Shown: one piece after another, positions 35,122 through 44,119 of the stretch
Position numbering within the stretch: position 1 is the stretch's first letter
How the letters are laid out: each line of letters starts with the position of its first letter
DNA from: Bifidobacterium phasiani
GTDB taxonomy: Bacteria > Actinomycetota > Actinomycetes > Actinomycetales > Bifidobacteriaceae
Assembly: GCF_019331775.1 (NCBI RefSeq)
Contig: NZ_JAHBBD010000019.1
Span: 1-58,696 of the forward strand
DNA: 58,696 nt
Direction: 5' to 3'
The notes under the pieces: model-generated
Database searches by the model: none
The model's input: the letters and a program-made list of their open reading frames with translations, nothing else
Told to the model about the DNA's origin: nothing
Position numbers and translations under genes: made by a program

Positions 35122-35574
35122 ATGGCGGAAGAACATGGCACGACCATCGACACTAGCAGTGCTGCAACCGTCAGCGACGCCGTCGACGTGGTCGGCGCCG
35201 CCATCGTGCGCGACGGCAGGGTGCTCTGCGCGCGCCGCGGCGACGGCAAGTCCCTCGCCGGCTACTGGGAGTTCCCCGGCGGTAAGGTCAAGCCGGGGGA
35301 GAGCCGCCGCGAGGCTCTGCGCCGCGAGATCGAAGAGGAGCTGCTGTGCGAGGTCATCATCGCCGACGAGGTGTGTACCTCCGTGCAGCGCTACGATTTC
35401 GGCACCGTGCAACTCACCACGTTCATCTGCCATCTGGAATCGGGCACGCCGCACCTGACCGAGCACCAGGAGATTCGATGGGAGCATCCGAAGGACATGC
35501 CGTCACTCGACTGGGCGCCGGCCGACCGCGAGGCCGTGCGACTGATCGCGTCCATGGATCTCGCACGGCGATAG
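35122..35574 (+). CDS. NUDIX hydrolase, MutT (8-oxo-dGTP diphosphatase)-like
   Basis: 150 residues. The NUDIX box is complete: G-K-V-K-P-G-E then REALRREIEEEL (about 53-75) with all catalytic Glu residues. VGAAIVRDGRVLCARR and YWEFPGGK are MutT-like, suggesting hydrolysis of a (damaged) deoxynucleoside triphosphate. A 24-residue Thr/Ser-rich head precedes the fold. It lies 82 bases upstream of, and in the same direction as, the PLD/helicase gene, and is probably co-transcribed with it. MutT-like sanitation alone or a substrate role in the helicase system are both open. Confidence 0.9.
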   Translation: MAEEHGTTIDTSSAATVSDAVDVVGAAIVRDGRVLCARRGDGKSLAGYWEFPGGKVKPGESRREALRREIEEELLCEVIIADEVCTSVQRYDFGTVQLTTFICHLESGTPHLTEHQEIRWEHPKDMPSLDWAPADREAVRLIASMDLARR

Positions 35575-35656
35575 AAAGCCAGGCACCGCGACGAGCGGCG
35601 GCAATAACAGCAACAGCGAACAATGTCACAGCACTCCCAGGACAAGAAGGACCGCA

Positions 35657-38600
35657 ATGACCGACCCGGCGTTCCGCAAGCGTTCTGACCCCGCCAATAT
35701 GGACGGCACTAGCGACCCCGCCACCGACCGGTCGTACGATGGCACGGCGTCGGTGCTCGAAGACGTCATGTCCGGGCTGATCGAACGCAGCGCCGACGCT
35801 CCCGGCATCTACGCACCCCGGCTCATCGCCAACCATGACGGCAGCACGATGGGCGACGTCATCGGCGAGGAACTCGACAACAGCGACGGCTTCGACATGT
35901 CCGTCGCCTTCGTCTCCGCGGGAGCGGTCAGGTCGCTGTTCGAGGACTTCAAAACCAATGCGGAACGCAATGACGGCGCGCGACGCAGCCGCCTCATCAC
36001 CTCCACCAAGAACCACTTCAACACCCCGGCCGCGTTCTGGGATCTGCTGCGTCTCAAGCGCGTCGCCGGCGTCGACGTGCGCATTTGGAACGGCGGCACC
36101 GGCGGGGCCGGGAGCTCGCCGGCACCACATACGGGAGCGCAGGGGCAGCCATTCCACCCCAAAGGCTACATGTTCGCGCGGCATCTGTCGGACGGCCGGC
36201 CCTACTACAACCTCTACGTCGGCAGCTCGAACCTGACCCAGACGGCGCTCGGCGCGCAACGCGAGTGGAACCTCAAGGTCTCATCGCTGGAGGGCGGCGA
36301 ACTGGTCGACCAGATTCGAACGGAGCTGGACTCCCAGATCGCCGAATCCGAGCCGCTCACCGAAGAGTGGATCACCCGATACGAGCAGGAGTTCGAACGG
36401 TACGAACGGGAGCTGCGTCACCATGCGCCTTCCCGCCGCGACATGCTCGACGCACGCGACCGCCGTCCGATCGAGCCCAACGCCATGCAGTGCGAGGCCC
36501 TGGACAGCCTGTCGCGGCTGCGAGCGGAGGGCGAGCATCGCGCCATCGTGATCTCCGCCACCGGCACCGGCAAGACCTACCTGTCCGCATTCGACGTGCG
36601 GCAATGCCGTCCGCGCCGCATGCTGTACGTGGCCGAACGGGAGCAGATCCTCACGAAGGCGATGGCGTCCTATCGGACGGTGCTCGGCTGCCCCGAGTCC
36701 GAGCTGGGTCTGCTGTCCGGCACGCGCAAGGACCTCGGATGCAGGTACGTGTTCGCCATGGCCCAGACACTGAGCAAACCCGACATACTGGAACGGTTCG
36801 CGGTCGACGAGTTCGACTACATCCTGATCGACGAGGCGCATCATGTCGGCGCCGACCGGTACCAGCGGATCCTCAACCATTTCACTGATCCCGGCTTTCT
36901 GCTGGGCATGACCGCTACGCCGGAGCGCACCGACGGATACAACATCTACTCCTGCTTCGGCCACAACATCGCCTACGAGATCCGCCTGCAGCGGGCGCTC
37001 GACGAGGACATGCTCTGCCCGTTCCACTATTACGGCGTGGCCGAATACCTGGGGGAGGATGGCACGCGGCTTGCGCCGGAAGGAGGCGACGGACAGCTGC
37101 GCTACGAGATCGGCCAGCTGGCGTCACCGGAGCGCGTCCGATACATCATCGACATGATCCAGACGTACACCCCGTACCATCAGCAGGTCACGGGGCTGGT
37201 GTTTTGCAGCCGCGTGGACGAGGCGGAACGGCTGTCTGCGCTGTTCAACACGCAGATCAACCAGCAAGCGGAGCGAGCGTACCGTACCATCGCGCTGTCC
37301 GGCGGGGCCTCCGCGCAGGAGCGCGAGGATGCGGTGCGCCGCCTGGAGGAAGGCGAACTGGACTATATCTTCACCGTCGACCTGTTCAACGAGGGCATCG
37401 ACATACCGTCGCTCAACCAGATCGTCATGCTGCGCAGCACGCAGTCCAGCATCGTGTTCACGCAGCAGCTGGGTCGAGGCCTGCGCAAATGCGATGGCAA
37501 GGACAGCGTCATCGTTATCGACTTCATCGGCAACTACGCGAACAACTACCTGATTCCGGTGGCGTTGTACGGCAATACCGGCGACCGCGACGTGGCGCGC
37601 CGGAACCTGCAGCGGCGGTCGGTCGGGCTGAGCTCGATCAGCTTCGACCGGATTGCGCGCGAACGCGTGCTGCGCGCGCTCGATCAGGCCGACTGGTCCG
37701 AAATGAAGAAGCTCACCGAACATTATCGGCAGTTGCGCTACGAGCTGGCGCGCATCCCGATGCTGACGGATGTCTACGCCCGCGATCCCTCGCTGCCGTC
37801 GACGATGGCTTCGAAGAATCACGACTATCTGTCGTTCGTCAGATCCCGCGAACGTAGCCTTAGCCGCAGCCGCGACCGCGGTGACGGCATGTCGTTCCTC
37901 GACCAGCTGGAACCGGTGAGTACGACGGAGTCGGCCATACTGAAGATGGCGACCGAACTGCTGCTGCCGGGGCTGCGTCCGCACGAACTGGTGATTCTGG
38001 ACGAACTGTGCGGGTTCGGCAAGGAACGCATCAGCGACGTGATGGACGACGTGTGGCGTCCCGTCGGCCCGCTGCCCGTGGCGACGTTGCAGGAGGCGAT
38101 CGCGCGGCGGTTCCCCGACGCGTACCTGGCGCGTGAGCAACTGCAATCCGCGTTGCGTGTGCTGGACTATTCGTATTTCTTGGACAGGACCCGGTCCGGG
38201 TACGGCGGGACGCCGCTGATTGCGGTCGACGGCGGCGATCAGCGGCGTGTAAGGCTGTCCGCGGAGTTTGCGGCGATGCTGGCGGGCAATCGCACGTTCC
38301 GCATCTTCTTCGCCGACACGATCCGGTGCGGGCTGCTGGCCTGCCGCGACATGGTCGACCGCGCCCGAGCCAGTGGTCGCGGATTCGACCGAGGATTCCT
38401 GTACGAGCAGAAGTACAAGATGACGGACGTGATGCGCCTGCTCGGCTGGGACAGAGAAATGAACGGACAGAACGTCGGCGGCTACTTCCGCCACCGCGAG
38501 ACCGGCACCATGCCGATCTTCGTCAAGTACGCGAACAGCCAGTACGACGACCGGTTCCTCGGCCTGCAGGAGCTCCGCTATTTCAGCAAGAACAACCGCA

Positions 38601-38878
38601 CGGCCGACTCGCCGGAATTCCTGTGGATGAGGGACGGCTACGGCACGCCGCGGTGGCAGGACGACCACTTCATTCCGCTGTTCGTGATGCGCAAGGAGGA
38701 GAAGAGCGAAGCGCGGTATTACTATGTGGGCCATGTGACGGCATTCAGCGATCTGCACACGACCGACCGGACCACGGGCGACGGCAAGCGAACGAAGATA
38801 GCCGTCGCCAACCTGCGCCTGGCCCGCCCTCTTGACCCCGAGCTGTTCCGACATCTGACGGGGATGACGACGTCGTGA
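35657..38878 (+). CDS. PLD-nuclease/superfamily 2 helicase/DUF3427 protein
   Basis: 1073 residues. The N-terminal phospholipase-D-like nuclease (about 35-225) has HPKGY at about 167 and GSSNLTQTAL about 25 residues on, the single H-x-K half-site of this class. The SF2 helicase follows: Walker A SATGTGKTYLS (about 301), DEAH in ILIDEAHHVG (about 393), motif III TATPERTDG (about 420), and motif VI QQLGRGLRKCDGKD (about 605). The C-terminal 370 residues fit DUF3427 (KYKMTDVMRLLGWDRE, FVKYANSQYDDRF). AAGGA precedes the ATG. Predicted ATP-driven nuclease on foreign nucleic acid, by inference from architecture and island setting. Confidence 0.9.
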   Translation: MTDPAFRKRSDPANMDGTSDPATDRSYDGTASVLEDVMSGLIERSADAPGIYAPRLIANHDGSTMGDVIGEELDNSDGFDMSVAFVSAGAVRSLFEDFKTNAERNDGARRSRLITSTKNHFNTPAAFWDLLRLKRVAGVDVRIWNGGTGGAGSSPAPHTGAQGQPFHPKGYMFARHLSDGRPYYNLYVGSSNLTQTALGAQREWNLKVSSLEGGELVDQIRTELDSQIAESEPLTEEWITRYEQEFERYERELRHHAPSRRDMLDARDRRPIEPNAMQCEALDSLSRLRAEGEHRAIVISATGTGKTYLSAFDVRQCRPRRMLYVAEREQILTKAMASYRTVLGCPESELGLLSGTRKDLGCRYVFAMAQTLSKPDILERFAVDEFDYILIDEAHHVGADRYQRILNHFTDPGFLLGMTATPERTDGYNIYSCFGHNIAYEIRLQRALDEDMLCPFHYYGVAEYLGEDGTRLAPEGGDGQLRYEIGQLASPERVRYIIDMIQTYTPYHQQVTGLVFCSRVDEAERLSALFNTQINQQAERAYRTIALSGGASAQEREDAVRRLEEGELDYIFTVDLFNEGIDIPSLNQIVMLRSTQSSIVFTQQLGRGLRKCDGKDSVIVIDFIGNYANNYLIPVALYGNTGDRDVARRNLQRRSVGLSSISFDRIARERVLRALDQADWSEMKKLTEHYRQLRYELARIPMLTDVYARDPSLPSTMASKNHDYLSFVRSRERSLSRSRDRGDGMSFLDQLEPVSTTESAILKMATELLLPGLRPHELVILDELCGFGKERISDVMDDVWRPVGPLPVATLQEAIARRFPDAYLAREQLQSALRVLDYSYFLDRTRSGYGGTPLIAVDGGDQRRVRLSAEFAAMLAGNRTFRIFFADTIRCGLLACRDMVDRARASGRGFDRGFLYEQKYKMTDVMRLLGWDREMNGQNVGGYFRHRETGTMPIFVKYANSQYDDRFLGLQELRYFSKNNRTADSPEFLWMRDGYGTPRWQDDHFIPLFVMRKEEKSEARYYYVGHVTAFSDLHTTDRTTGDGKRTKIAVANLRLARPLDPELFRHLTGMTTS

Positions 38879-39559
38879 TTGGGCCGTGGTGCCGTGGGCG
38901 CCAACGGCGAGGGCTACCGGAACTCCTTCACCGACGCGGTGAGCACCGAACCGGTGCCCAACCGCGCCTCGATGATCGCCGCGTACACCGCGCGCATGAC
39001 CTACGGCTTCACGCAGACCGGCGACGCCGGCCAGGCCGCCCGCGTGCCGGAGAACGCCGCCAACCTGCTGCTCACCGCGTTCCCGGAGCTGACCGACGAG
39101 CAGCGCAGCCAGGTGCTCGCCGCGTCGGAGATCGACTCCGGCTACCCGCTGGATGCCTCGTCCGAGGGATACCAGCGCATCAATCTGGCCAAGGCGTTCA
39201 GCGCGAACGTGACGCTGTCGTCGGATCGCTCCACGATTCTCGACATCACGTTCGGCAACGCCGCGCCGACCGTCACCGTCCAGTCCGACGATACCCAGCA
39301 GGGCGGTTCCCCGGAGCAGGGCGGCGAGAACCCGGAACAGGGCGGCGACACCGACCCGTCGACCGATGATGGTTCCGATCAGAACGGCGAGCAGCAGCCC
39401 GCCGACGACGAGGCCTCCGCTGGCAAGAACGACGCCGATGCGACGGACTCGAAGCCGCTGGCGCAAACGGGTGTCGACATGGCGCTGCCCGCTGCGTTCG
39501 CGGTGCTGGTCGCAGGCGCCGGACTTGCGCTGACCGTGGAGCGCCGCCGGCACCGCTGA
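38879..39559 (+). pseudogene. C-terminal remnant of a sortase-anchored PAP2-type phosphatase
   Basis: The frame opens with no signal peptide or ribosome binding site directly after the helicase stop (a TTG at 38879), in mid-protein. GANGEGYRNSFTDAV, then LLTAFPELTDEQRSQVLAAS and SGYPLDASSEGYQRINLAKAF, match the C-terminal end of secreted PAP2-family acid phosphatases. A Gly/Gln/Asp/Glu-rich wall-spanning linker follows, then LAQTG, a hydrophobic helix and an RRRHR tail, a complete sortase sorting signal. The catalytic part is missing. It marks a junction where the island replaced the 5' end. Confidence 0.75.
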
Positions 39560-39906
39560 TCGACGATTGCCGCAGGGCGCGCCGTTTGAACGGCGGCGTT
39601 CCGACTGGTGATCGGCCGAGGCCGCGCCTCCTGCCGTATGGTGAGGGGTGCGGCCTTCGCATAGTCTTCGCATACCCGGTACCGGCAGCGCCGTCGACTG
39701 TCGCCGCATTGCGGGCCGCGGCGTTGGCGACCGCCGATGGGCAGGCGATGGTGCACGACTGCACGACACATGGTCGTATCGTTGTTTGGTCGTAAGAGGT
39801 TGTTTGGTCGCACCAGCGGTCGGAATCCGCGACGTGGCTGCGGGAGCATGGCCCCACGCGATGGTTTGAGCGGCGCGATATCTTACACCATTGAGCAGGG
39901 GGGCGT
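39560..39906. other. Gap after the phosphatase remnant
   Basis: About 350 bases without a credible gene. TGTTTGGTCG is repeated at 39780-39789 and 39798-39807. The last 60 bases carry promoter-like AT-rich sequence and a G-run serving as ribosome binding site for the next gene. Confidence 0.45.
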
Positions 39907-40344
39907 ATGGATGGAATTTCAATACGTGAATATACCGATTATCGTGAGTCGGAAATCATGGAACTGTACCGGTCTGTCGGATGGACGAATTACACAAACC
40001 GTAGGGATATGCTGCGGCGCGCGTATGCGCATTCGCTTCTGGTGCTGGGAGCATTCGACGCCGACCGCCTGGTCGGTATCGTGCGTGCGGTCGGCGATGG
40101 TTGTTCCATCATCTACATCCAGGACCTATTGGTGCTGCCGGAATACCAGCGGCAACACATCGGAACGCGGTTGCTGGGCGAGGTGCTGCACCGGTTCGCC
40201 GATGTCTACCAGAAGATTCTGCTGACCGAGCGAACCGATGCGAACATCTTGTTTTACAAACGGTCCGGATTTGTTCCCGTCGATGACTTGCAATGCGTCG
40301 GCATGCAGTATATGGGTGATGCCGCTTGTACTGCATCGCTATAG
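39907..40344 (+). CDS. GNAT-family acetyltransferase
   Basis: 145 residues, a complete small GNAT. Strand 4 and the acetyl-CoA loop are IYIQDLLVLPEYQRQHIGTRLL (about 72-93; Q-R-x-x-I-G-T pattern), and LFYKRSGF (about 117-124) is the usual C-terminal motif. Substrate unknown. The ATG is preceded by a run of six G. The neighbouring DUF1294 gene has its own start signal, so an operon is uncertain. Confidence 0.85.
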   Translation: MDGISIREYTDYRESEIMELYRSVGWTNYTNRRDMLRRAYAHSLLVLGAFDADRLVGIVRAVGDGCSIIYIQDLLVLPEYQRQHIGTRLLGEVLHRFADVYQKILLTERTDANILFYKRSGFVPVDDLQCVGMQYMGDAACTASL

Positions 40345-40352
40345 GTATAGCG

Positions 40353-40358
40353 TATCGT
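40353..40358 (+). promoter_or_regulatory. -10 box, probable leaderless promoter of the DUF1294 gene
   Basis: TATCGT, 7 bases, then ATG 40366. Confidence 0.4.
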
Positions 40359-40365
40359 CATCGCT

Positions 40366-40740
40366 ATGAAGGTTTTCCCATCGATTTCGTTGCACGCTGG
40401 TGCTGTGGCACCGCTCGCCGAGGCAGGCCCGCTGTCGGCGGTTATCGCACCAATCGGCGGGGCGGTGCTCATCCCGCTCGTCGTCTATCTGATCGCGATC
40501 AACGTCGCCACGTTCGCGGCGTTCGTCCGCGACAAGTGGCTGGCGCGGCATCACCGGTGGCGGATACGTGAATCCACACTGCTTCTGCTGTCATTGGCGG
40601 GAGGTGCGCTCGGCGGGCTGATCGCCATGCGTGCCGTGCGGCACAAGACTACGGTGCGGCGCTTCACGATCGGTCTGCCGTGCATGGTCGTCCTACACAT
40701 TGTGCTGCTTGTTGGCCTGCTTCTCGGCGGCGTCCTCTAG
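40366..40740 (+). CDS. DUF1294 membrane protein
   Basis: 124 residues. Three hydrophobic helices (about 22-52, 72-88, 100-122). The DUF1294 signature is present: FVRDKWLARHHRWRIRESTL followed by LLLSLAGGALGGLIAM and RHKT. Function unknown; the family is widespread, often in short proteins. A TATCGT box 7 bases before the ATG suggests a leaderless mRNA. Confidence 0.85.
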   Translation: MKVFPSISLHAGAVAPLAEAGPLSAVIAPIGGAVLIPLVVYLIAINVATFAAFVRDKWLARHHRWRIRESTLLLLSLAGGALGGLIAMRAVRHKTTVRRFTIGLPCMVVLHIVLLVGLLLGGVL

Positions 40741-40891
40741 TCGGTGCGGCCCGCCTCCTCTGACGTGCCATGCATCGTGTGCCGCGCGGCGCCACGCATC
40801 GCGCGCCGTGTGTCGTTCTGTGTGGACGGCCGTCGTATCGTAGGGTCGTGTGACGGTCGGAACCTCGACGGTACACGGAACGGAGGGAGTC

Positions 40892-42373
40892 ATGTCGAAC
40901 ACGGTACGCACACACTACGGTCCGGTCCGTGGCATCGAGCGCGACGGCTGCATCGAATACCTCGGCATTCCGTTCGCCGCGCCGCCGATCGGCGACCTGG
41001 CGTTCCGCCACCCGGTCCCGCCTGAGCCGTGGAAGGGCACACTGCGTGCCGACCATGCGCGATGCAACCCGATCCAACCGCGTGGCGGCGAACATCCGGC
41101 AGGCCAGAGCCAGGACTGCCTGTATCTCAACGTGTTCGTTCCGAATCGCCACGACACCGGATCGGATGTTCGGACCGGCTGCCGGGATTCGACTGGAGAC
41201 GGTTCCATGGACAAGGACTTCAGCGTATCCACGATGCCGCTGCCGGACGGTTCGACGGGCCGTGACGATAGGCCGCTGCCGGTCATGGTCTGGATCTACG
41301 GCGGCTCGTATAGTCACGGCGGCAGCGGCATGCTCGACGGCGACCCGACGCGGCTGGAATACGACATGGCGCTGTTCGCGCGCGAGACCGGCACCATTGT
41401 CGTCACGTTCAACTATCGGCTCAACCTGTACGGGTTTCTGAACCTGCATTACCTGAGCGACCGGTTCGATCCCAACTGCGGACTGTTCGACCAGATCGCC
41501 GCGCTGCGGTTCGTCTGTGACAACATCGCCGCGTTCGGCGGCGACCCCGATAACGTGACCGTGTTCGGCCAGTCCGCCGGCGCGGCCTGCATCCTCGCGC
41601 TGATGGGCATGCCACAGGCCGCGGGACTGTTCGACAAGTGCATCATCCAGTCGGCATGCGTCGAGCACTTCTTCACCGAAGAGGAAAGCGAGCGGAACAC
41701 CCGCCGGTTCCTGCGCATTCTCGGCGCGCGAACGGACCGTCTTGACGACCTGATGGGTCTCGACCCGGCGCGCGTTCGGCGGGCGTGCCGCCGTTACGAC
41801 GCCTCGATGCTGCTGGGCGGCGAGATGCGGTGCGCGTTCTCGCCGACCATCGACGGCATCACCGTATGCGAGGAGCCCAAACGCGCGGCCGCACGTTCGA
41901 CGATGCCCATGCTGATCGGCAACGTCAGCGAGGAGGCGGAACGCTTCGTGCGCGGCATACCCGTCGGTCTCTACCCGCTGTTGGTGCGGCTGTACGGCCT
42001 GCATCCGCGCCGGGGGAGCGGAATCGGAGAAGACCGGGGCATCCGTGCGTACCGCCGACGGGTGGTCGACGCCGCGACCGGCCACCTCTACCGCCGGCCG
42101 CTGTACGGCATCCTGCACGATTACGCCGGTCCGGCATGGAAGTACGAGTATCGGTACCAGACGCCGAGCGGCCGTGCTGCCGGACTGGGCTGCTTCCACG
42201 CCAGCGAACTGCCGGTGCTGTTCGGCCAACCGTCGCGCCGGCTGACCGTCGACGATCCCGAATCGCGCCGCGTCGGTCACGAGATGCGCGACATATGGGG
42301 GCGATTCGCGCGCACCGGCGAACCGGGTTGGATGCGGTTCTCGGACGACGGTGTTGAACACGTCATCGAATAG
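40892..42373 (+). CDS. Carboxylesterase type B (para-nitrobenzyl esterase-like)
   Basis: 493 residues, alpha/beta hydrolase. The nucleophile Ser228 is in VFGQSAGAAC (Gln replaces the usual Glu of GESAG). The catalytic His436 is in GCFHASELPVLFG, and the acidic residue is probably Glu347 or Glu348 in IGNVSEEAE. PVMVWIYGGSYSHGGSG near residue 131 is the oxyanion-hole region, and SQDCLYLNVF near residue 71 the N-terminal type B signature. No signal peptide, so intracellular. ATG 40892 is chosen for GGAGGGA immediately upstream. Substrate unknown. Confidence 0.88.
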   Translation: MSNTVRTHYGPVRGIERDGCIEYLGIPFAAPPIGDLAFRHPVPPEPWKGTLRADHARCNPIQPRGGEHPAGQSQDCLYLNVFVPNRHDTGSDVRTGCRDSTGDGSMDKDFSVSTMPLPDGSTGRDDRPLPVMVWIYGGSYSHGGSGMLDGDPTRLEYDMALFARETGTIVVTFNYRLNLYGFLNLHYLSDRFDPNCGLFDQIAALRFVCDNIAAFGGDPDNVTVFGQSAGAACILALMGMPQAAGLFDKCIIQSACVEHFFTEEESERNTRRFLRILGARTDRLDDLMGLDPARVRRACRRYDASMLLGGEMRCAFSPTIDGITVCEEPKRAAARSTMPMLIGNVSEEAERFVRGIPVGLYPLLVRLYGLHPRRGSGIGEDRGIRAYRRRVVDAATGHLYRRPLYGILHDYAGPAWKYEYRYQTPSGRAAGLGCFHASELPVLFGQPSRRLTVDDPESRRVGHEMRDIWGRFARTGEPGWMRFSDDGVEHVIE

Positions 42374-42442
42374 GCATAACAGGCAATATTCGTTTGCTTG
42401 TTCTCGTCAAGGCCTCCTTTCAACGGTGTGGGGCGCCGTGGG

Positions 42443-42464
42443 GCTTGCGCAGCTCTGCGCAAGC
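42443..42464. terminator. Near-perfect 22-base palindrome after the esterase gene
   Basis: GCTTGCGCAG and CTGCGCAAGC face each other across two bases. It lies 70 bases beyond the esterase stop and could be a terminator without U tract, or a protein-binding site upstream of sbcD. Confidence 0.4.
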
Positions 42465-42640
42465 GACGCATGTCGTCATCGCCGGACATGCGGGGTATGC
42501 CCGAGTGCCTGCCAGCCTATCGGTGCCACACAGGGGTAGGTAGATATGTACCTCCCCTTCGTGTCGCGTGGAACAATGGGGCGTGAACACGGTGGCGCGG
42601 ATCGTGGCACCGGCGCAACGACACGGAAAGGAGGCCGGCC

Positions 42641-44119
42641 ATGAGGCTGCTGCATACGTCGGACTGGCATATCGGGCGGCGTTTCAAAGGCATGGACCTC
42701 GGCGAGTACCAGCGCCGGGCGTTGGACTGGGTGGCGGACACCATCGAGCGCGAGCACGTCGACGTGCTGTGCGTCTCCGGCGACGTCTACGACCAGCCGC
42801 GGCCCTCGGCGGCGGCCGTGCAGCTGTTCGCTCCGGTGTTCGAGCGCCTGGCTTCGATGCGTGTCGACGGGCGGCCGCTGGAGGTGGTGTTCACGCCGGG
42901 GAACCACGATTCCGCGGAGCGGCTGGGGTTCGGCGCCGGTGCGATGGTGTCCAACATGCATATGCGGTGCCGCATCGAAGACGTGGCCACGCCTGTGGTC
43001 GTCGAGCGCGGCGGCGAGACTTTGGCGATATATGCCGTGCCCTATCTCGACCCCGATGCTGCCCGGCCGGTGCTGACCGGCATGCTGCGCCGGCTGCGGG
43101 AGGACCGGGGCGGCGTCGCGTCGGATCGCGTCGGATCAGAGGACGTCAAGGCGACCGTTGCCGAGACTGGGAGCGATCAACCGGACGTGTACGGCATTCC
43201 TTCCCTGCTGCTGCAGAATGACAGCGATCTTCTGATCCCACGCTCGCACGAGGGTGTGATGACCGCCGCCATGACGCTGGTCACCCGCGATCTGGCCGAG
43301 CGTCGGCGTCGCAATCCGCGGCTCGGTGCGGTATTGATGGCGCATGCGTTCGTCTCCGGAGCCATGCCCTCCGACTCGGAGCGGACCATCACGGTCGGCG
43401 GTGTGGACAGCGTGCCTGCGGGACTGTTCACCGACTGCGGCCTCGATTATCTGGCCCTCGGCCATCTGCATCGGCCCCAGCGTGTGATGATTCCGCTTCC
43501 CGATGCGGACCATGAGCCGACGTTCCGTCTAGGGCGCACTCCACTGGCGCGGTACAGCGGCTCATTGCTGTCGTACTCGTTCTCGGAGGCCCCGGCGGTA
43601 CCGCGACTCGGCAACGGCAAGCAGGTCGCCATCGTGGATTTTGCCGCTGATGGTGCTTCGAACGCCGGCGGGACCGGAGTGCGCGATGTCGCCACGCCGG
43701 ACGTGCAGTCTGGACAGCCCGCGCTGGTCACGGTGCGTGGCGACCTGGAATATGTGCTCGGGGACGTGGCGGACGAGCACCGGGATGACTGGGTGTCCGT
43801 CACCGTCGAATACGACGAATACCCGCGTGGACTGTACGAGAAGATCGACGGCCGGTATCCGCATGCGCTGGAGAAACAGGCGGTGTGCGTCGCGCAGCGT
43901 GACGGTGCGGGCCGGTCGATGGTGGATCTGCGCGAGGTGCACGACGAGATGGACGTGCTCGACGGGTTCGTGCGGTACACCCTGGGGCGCGCGCCGCACG
44001 ACGACGAGGCCGCGGTGCTGCGTGCGGCGGTGGAGCGTGCGCGTGCGTCGTCAGAGGAATACGCGGGAGCAGATGGCGGACACGTGGACGGTAATAGTGG
44101 CGAGGAGGCTGCGCGATGA
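42641..44119 (+). CDS. sbcD: Exonuclease SbcCD subunit D (Mre11-like)
   Basis: 492 residues, manganese-dependent metallophosphoesterase that with SbcC opens DNA hairpins and processes ends. Metal-site motifs in order: TSDWHIGRRF (about 5-14), SGDVYDQP (about 46-53), FTPGNHDSAERLG (about 84-96), and LGHLHRPQ near 275. The protein is longer than E. coli SbcD (about 400), with an extended C-terminal part. AAGGAGG precedes the ATG. The stop overlaps the sbcC start (ATGA). Confidence 0.93.
   Translation: MRLLHTSDWHIGRRFKGMDLGEYQRRALDWVADTIEREHVDVLCVSGDVYDQPRPSAAAVQLFAPVFERLASMRVDGRPLEVVFTPGNHDSAERLGFGAGAMVSNMHMRCRIEDVATPVVVERGGETLAIYAVPYLDPDAARPVLTGMLRRLREDRGGVASDRVGSEDVKATVAETGSDQPDVYGIPSLLLQNDSDLLIPRSHEGVMTAAMTLVTRDLAERRRRNPRLGAVLMAHAFVSGAMPSDSERTITVGGVDSVPAGLFTDCGLDYLALGHLHRPQRVMIPLPDADHEPTFRLGRTPLARYSGSLLSYSFSEAPAVPRLGNGKQVAIVDFAADGASNAGGTGVRDVATPDVQSGQPALVTVRGDLEYVLGDVADEHRDDWVSVTVEYDEYPRGLYEKIDGRYPHALEKQAVCVAQRDGAGRSMVDLREVHDEMDVLDGFVRYTLGRAPHDDEAAVLRAAVERARASSEEYAGADGGHVDGNSGEEAAR

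Noticed and set aside
38879..39559. Treating the LAQTG protein as an intact small secreted protein
   Set aside because: No signal peptide or ribosome binding site, and the sequence begins in the middle of a PAP2-type domain.
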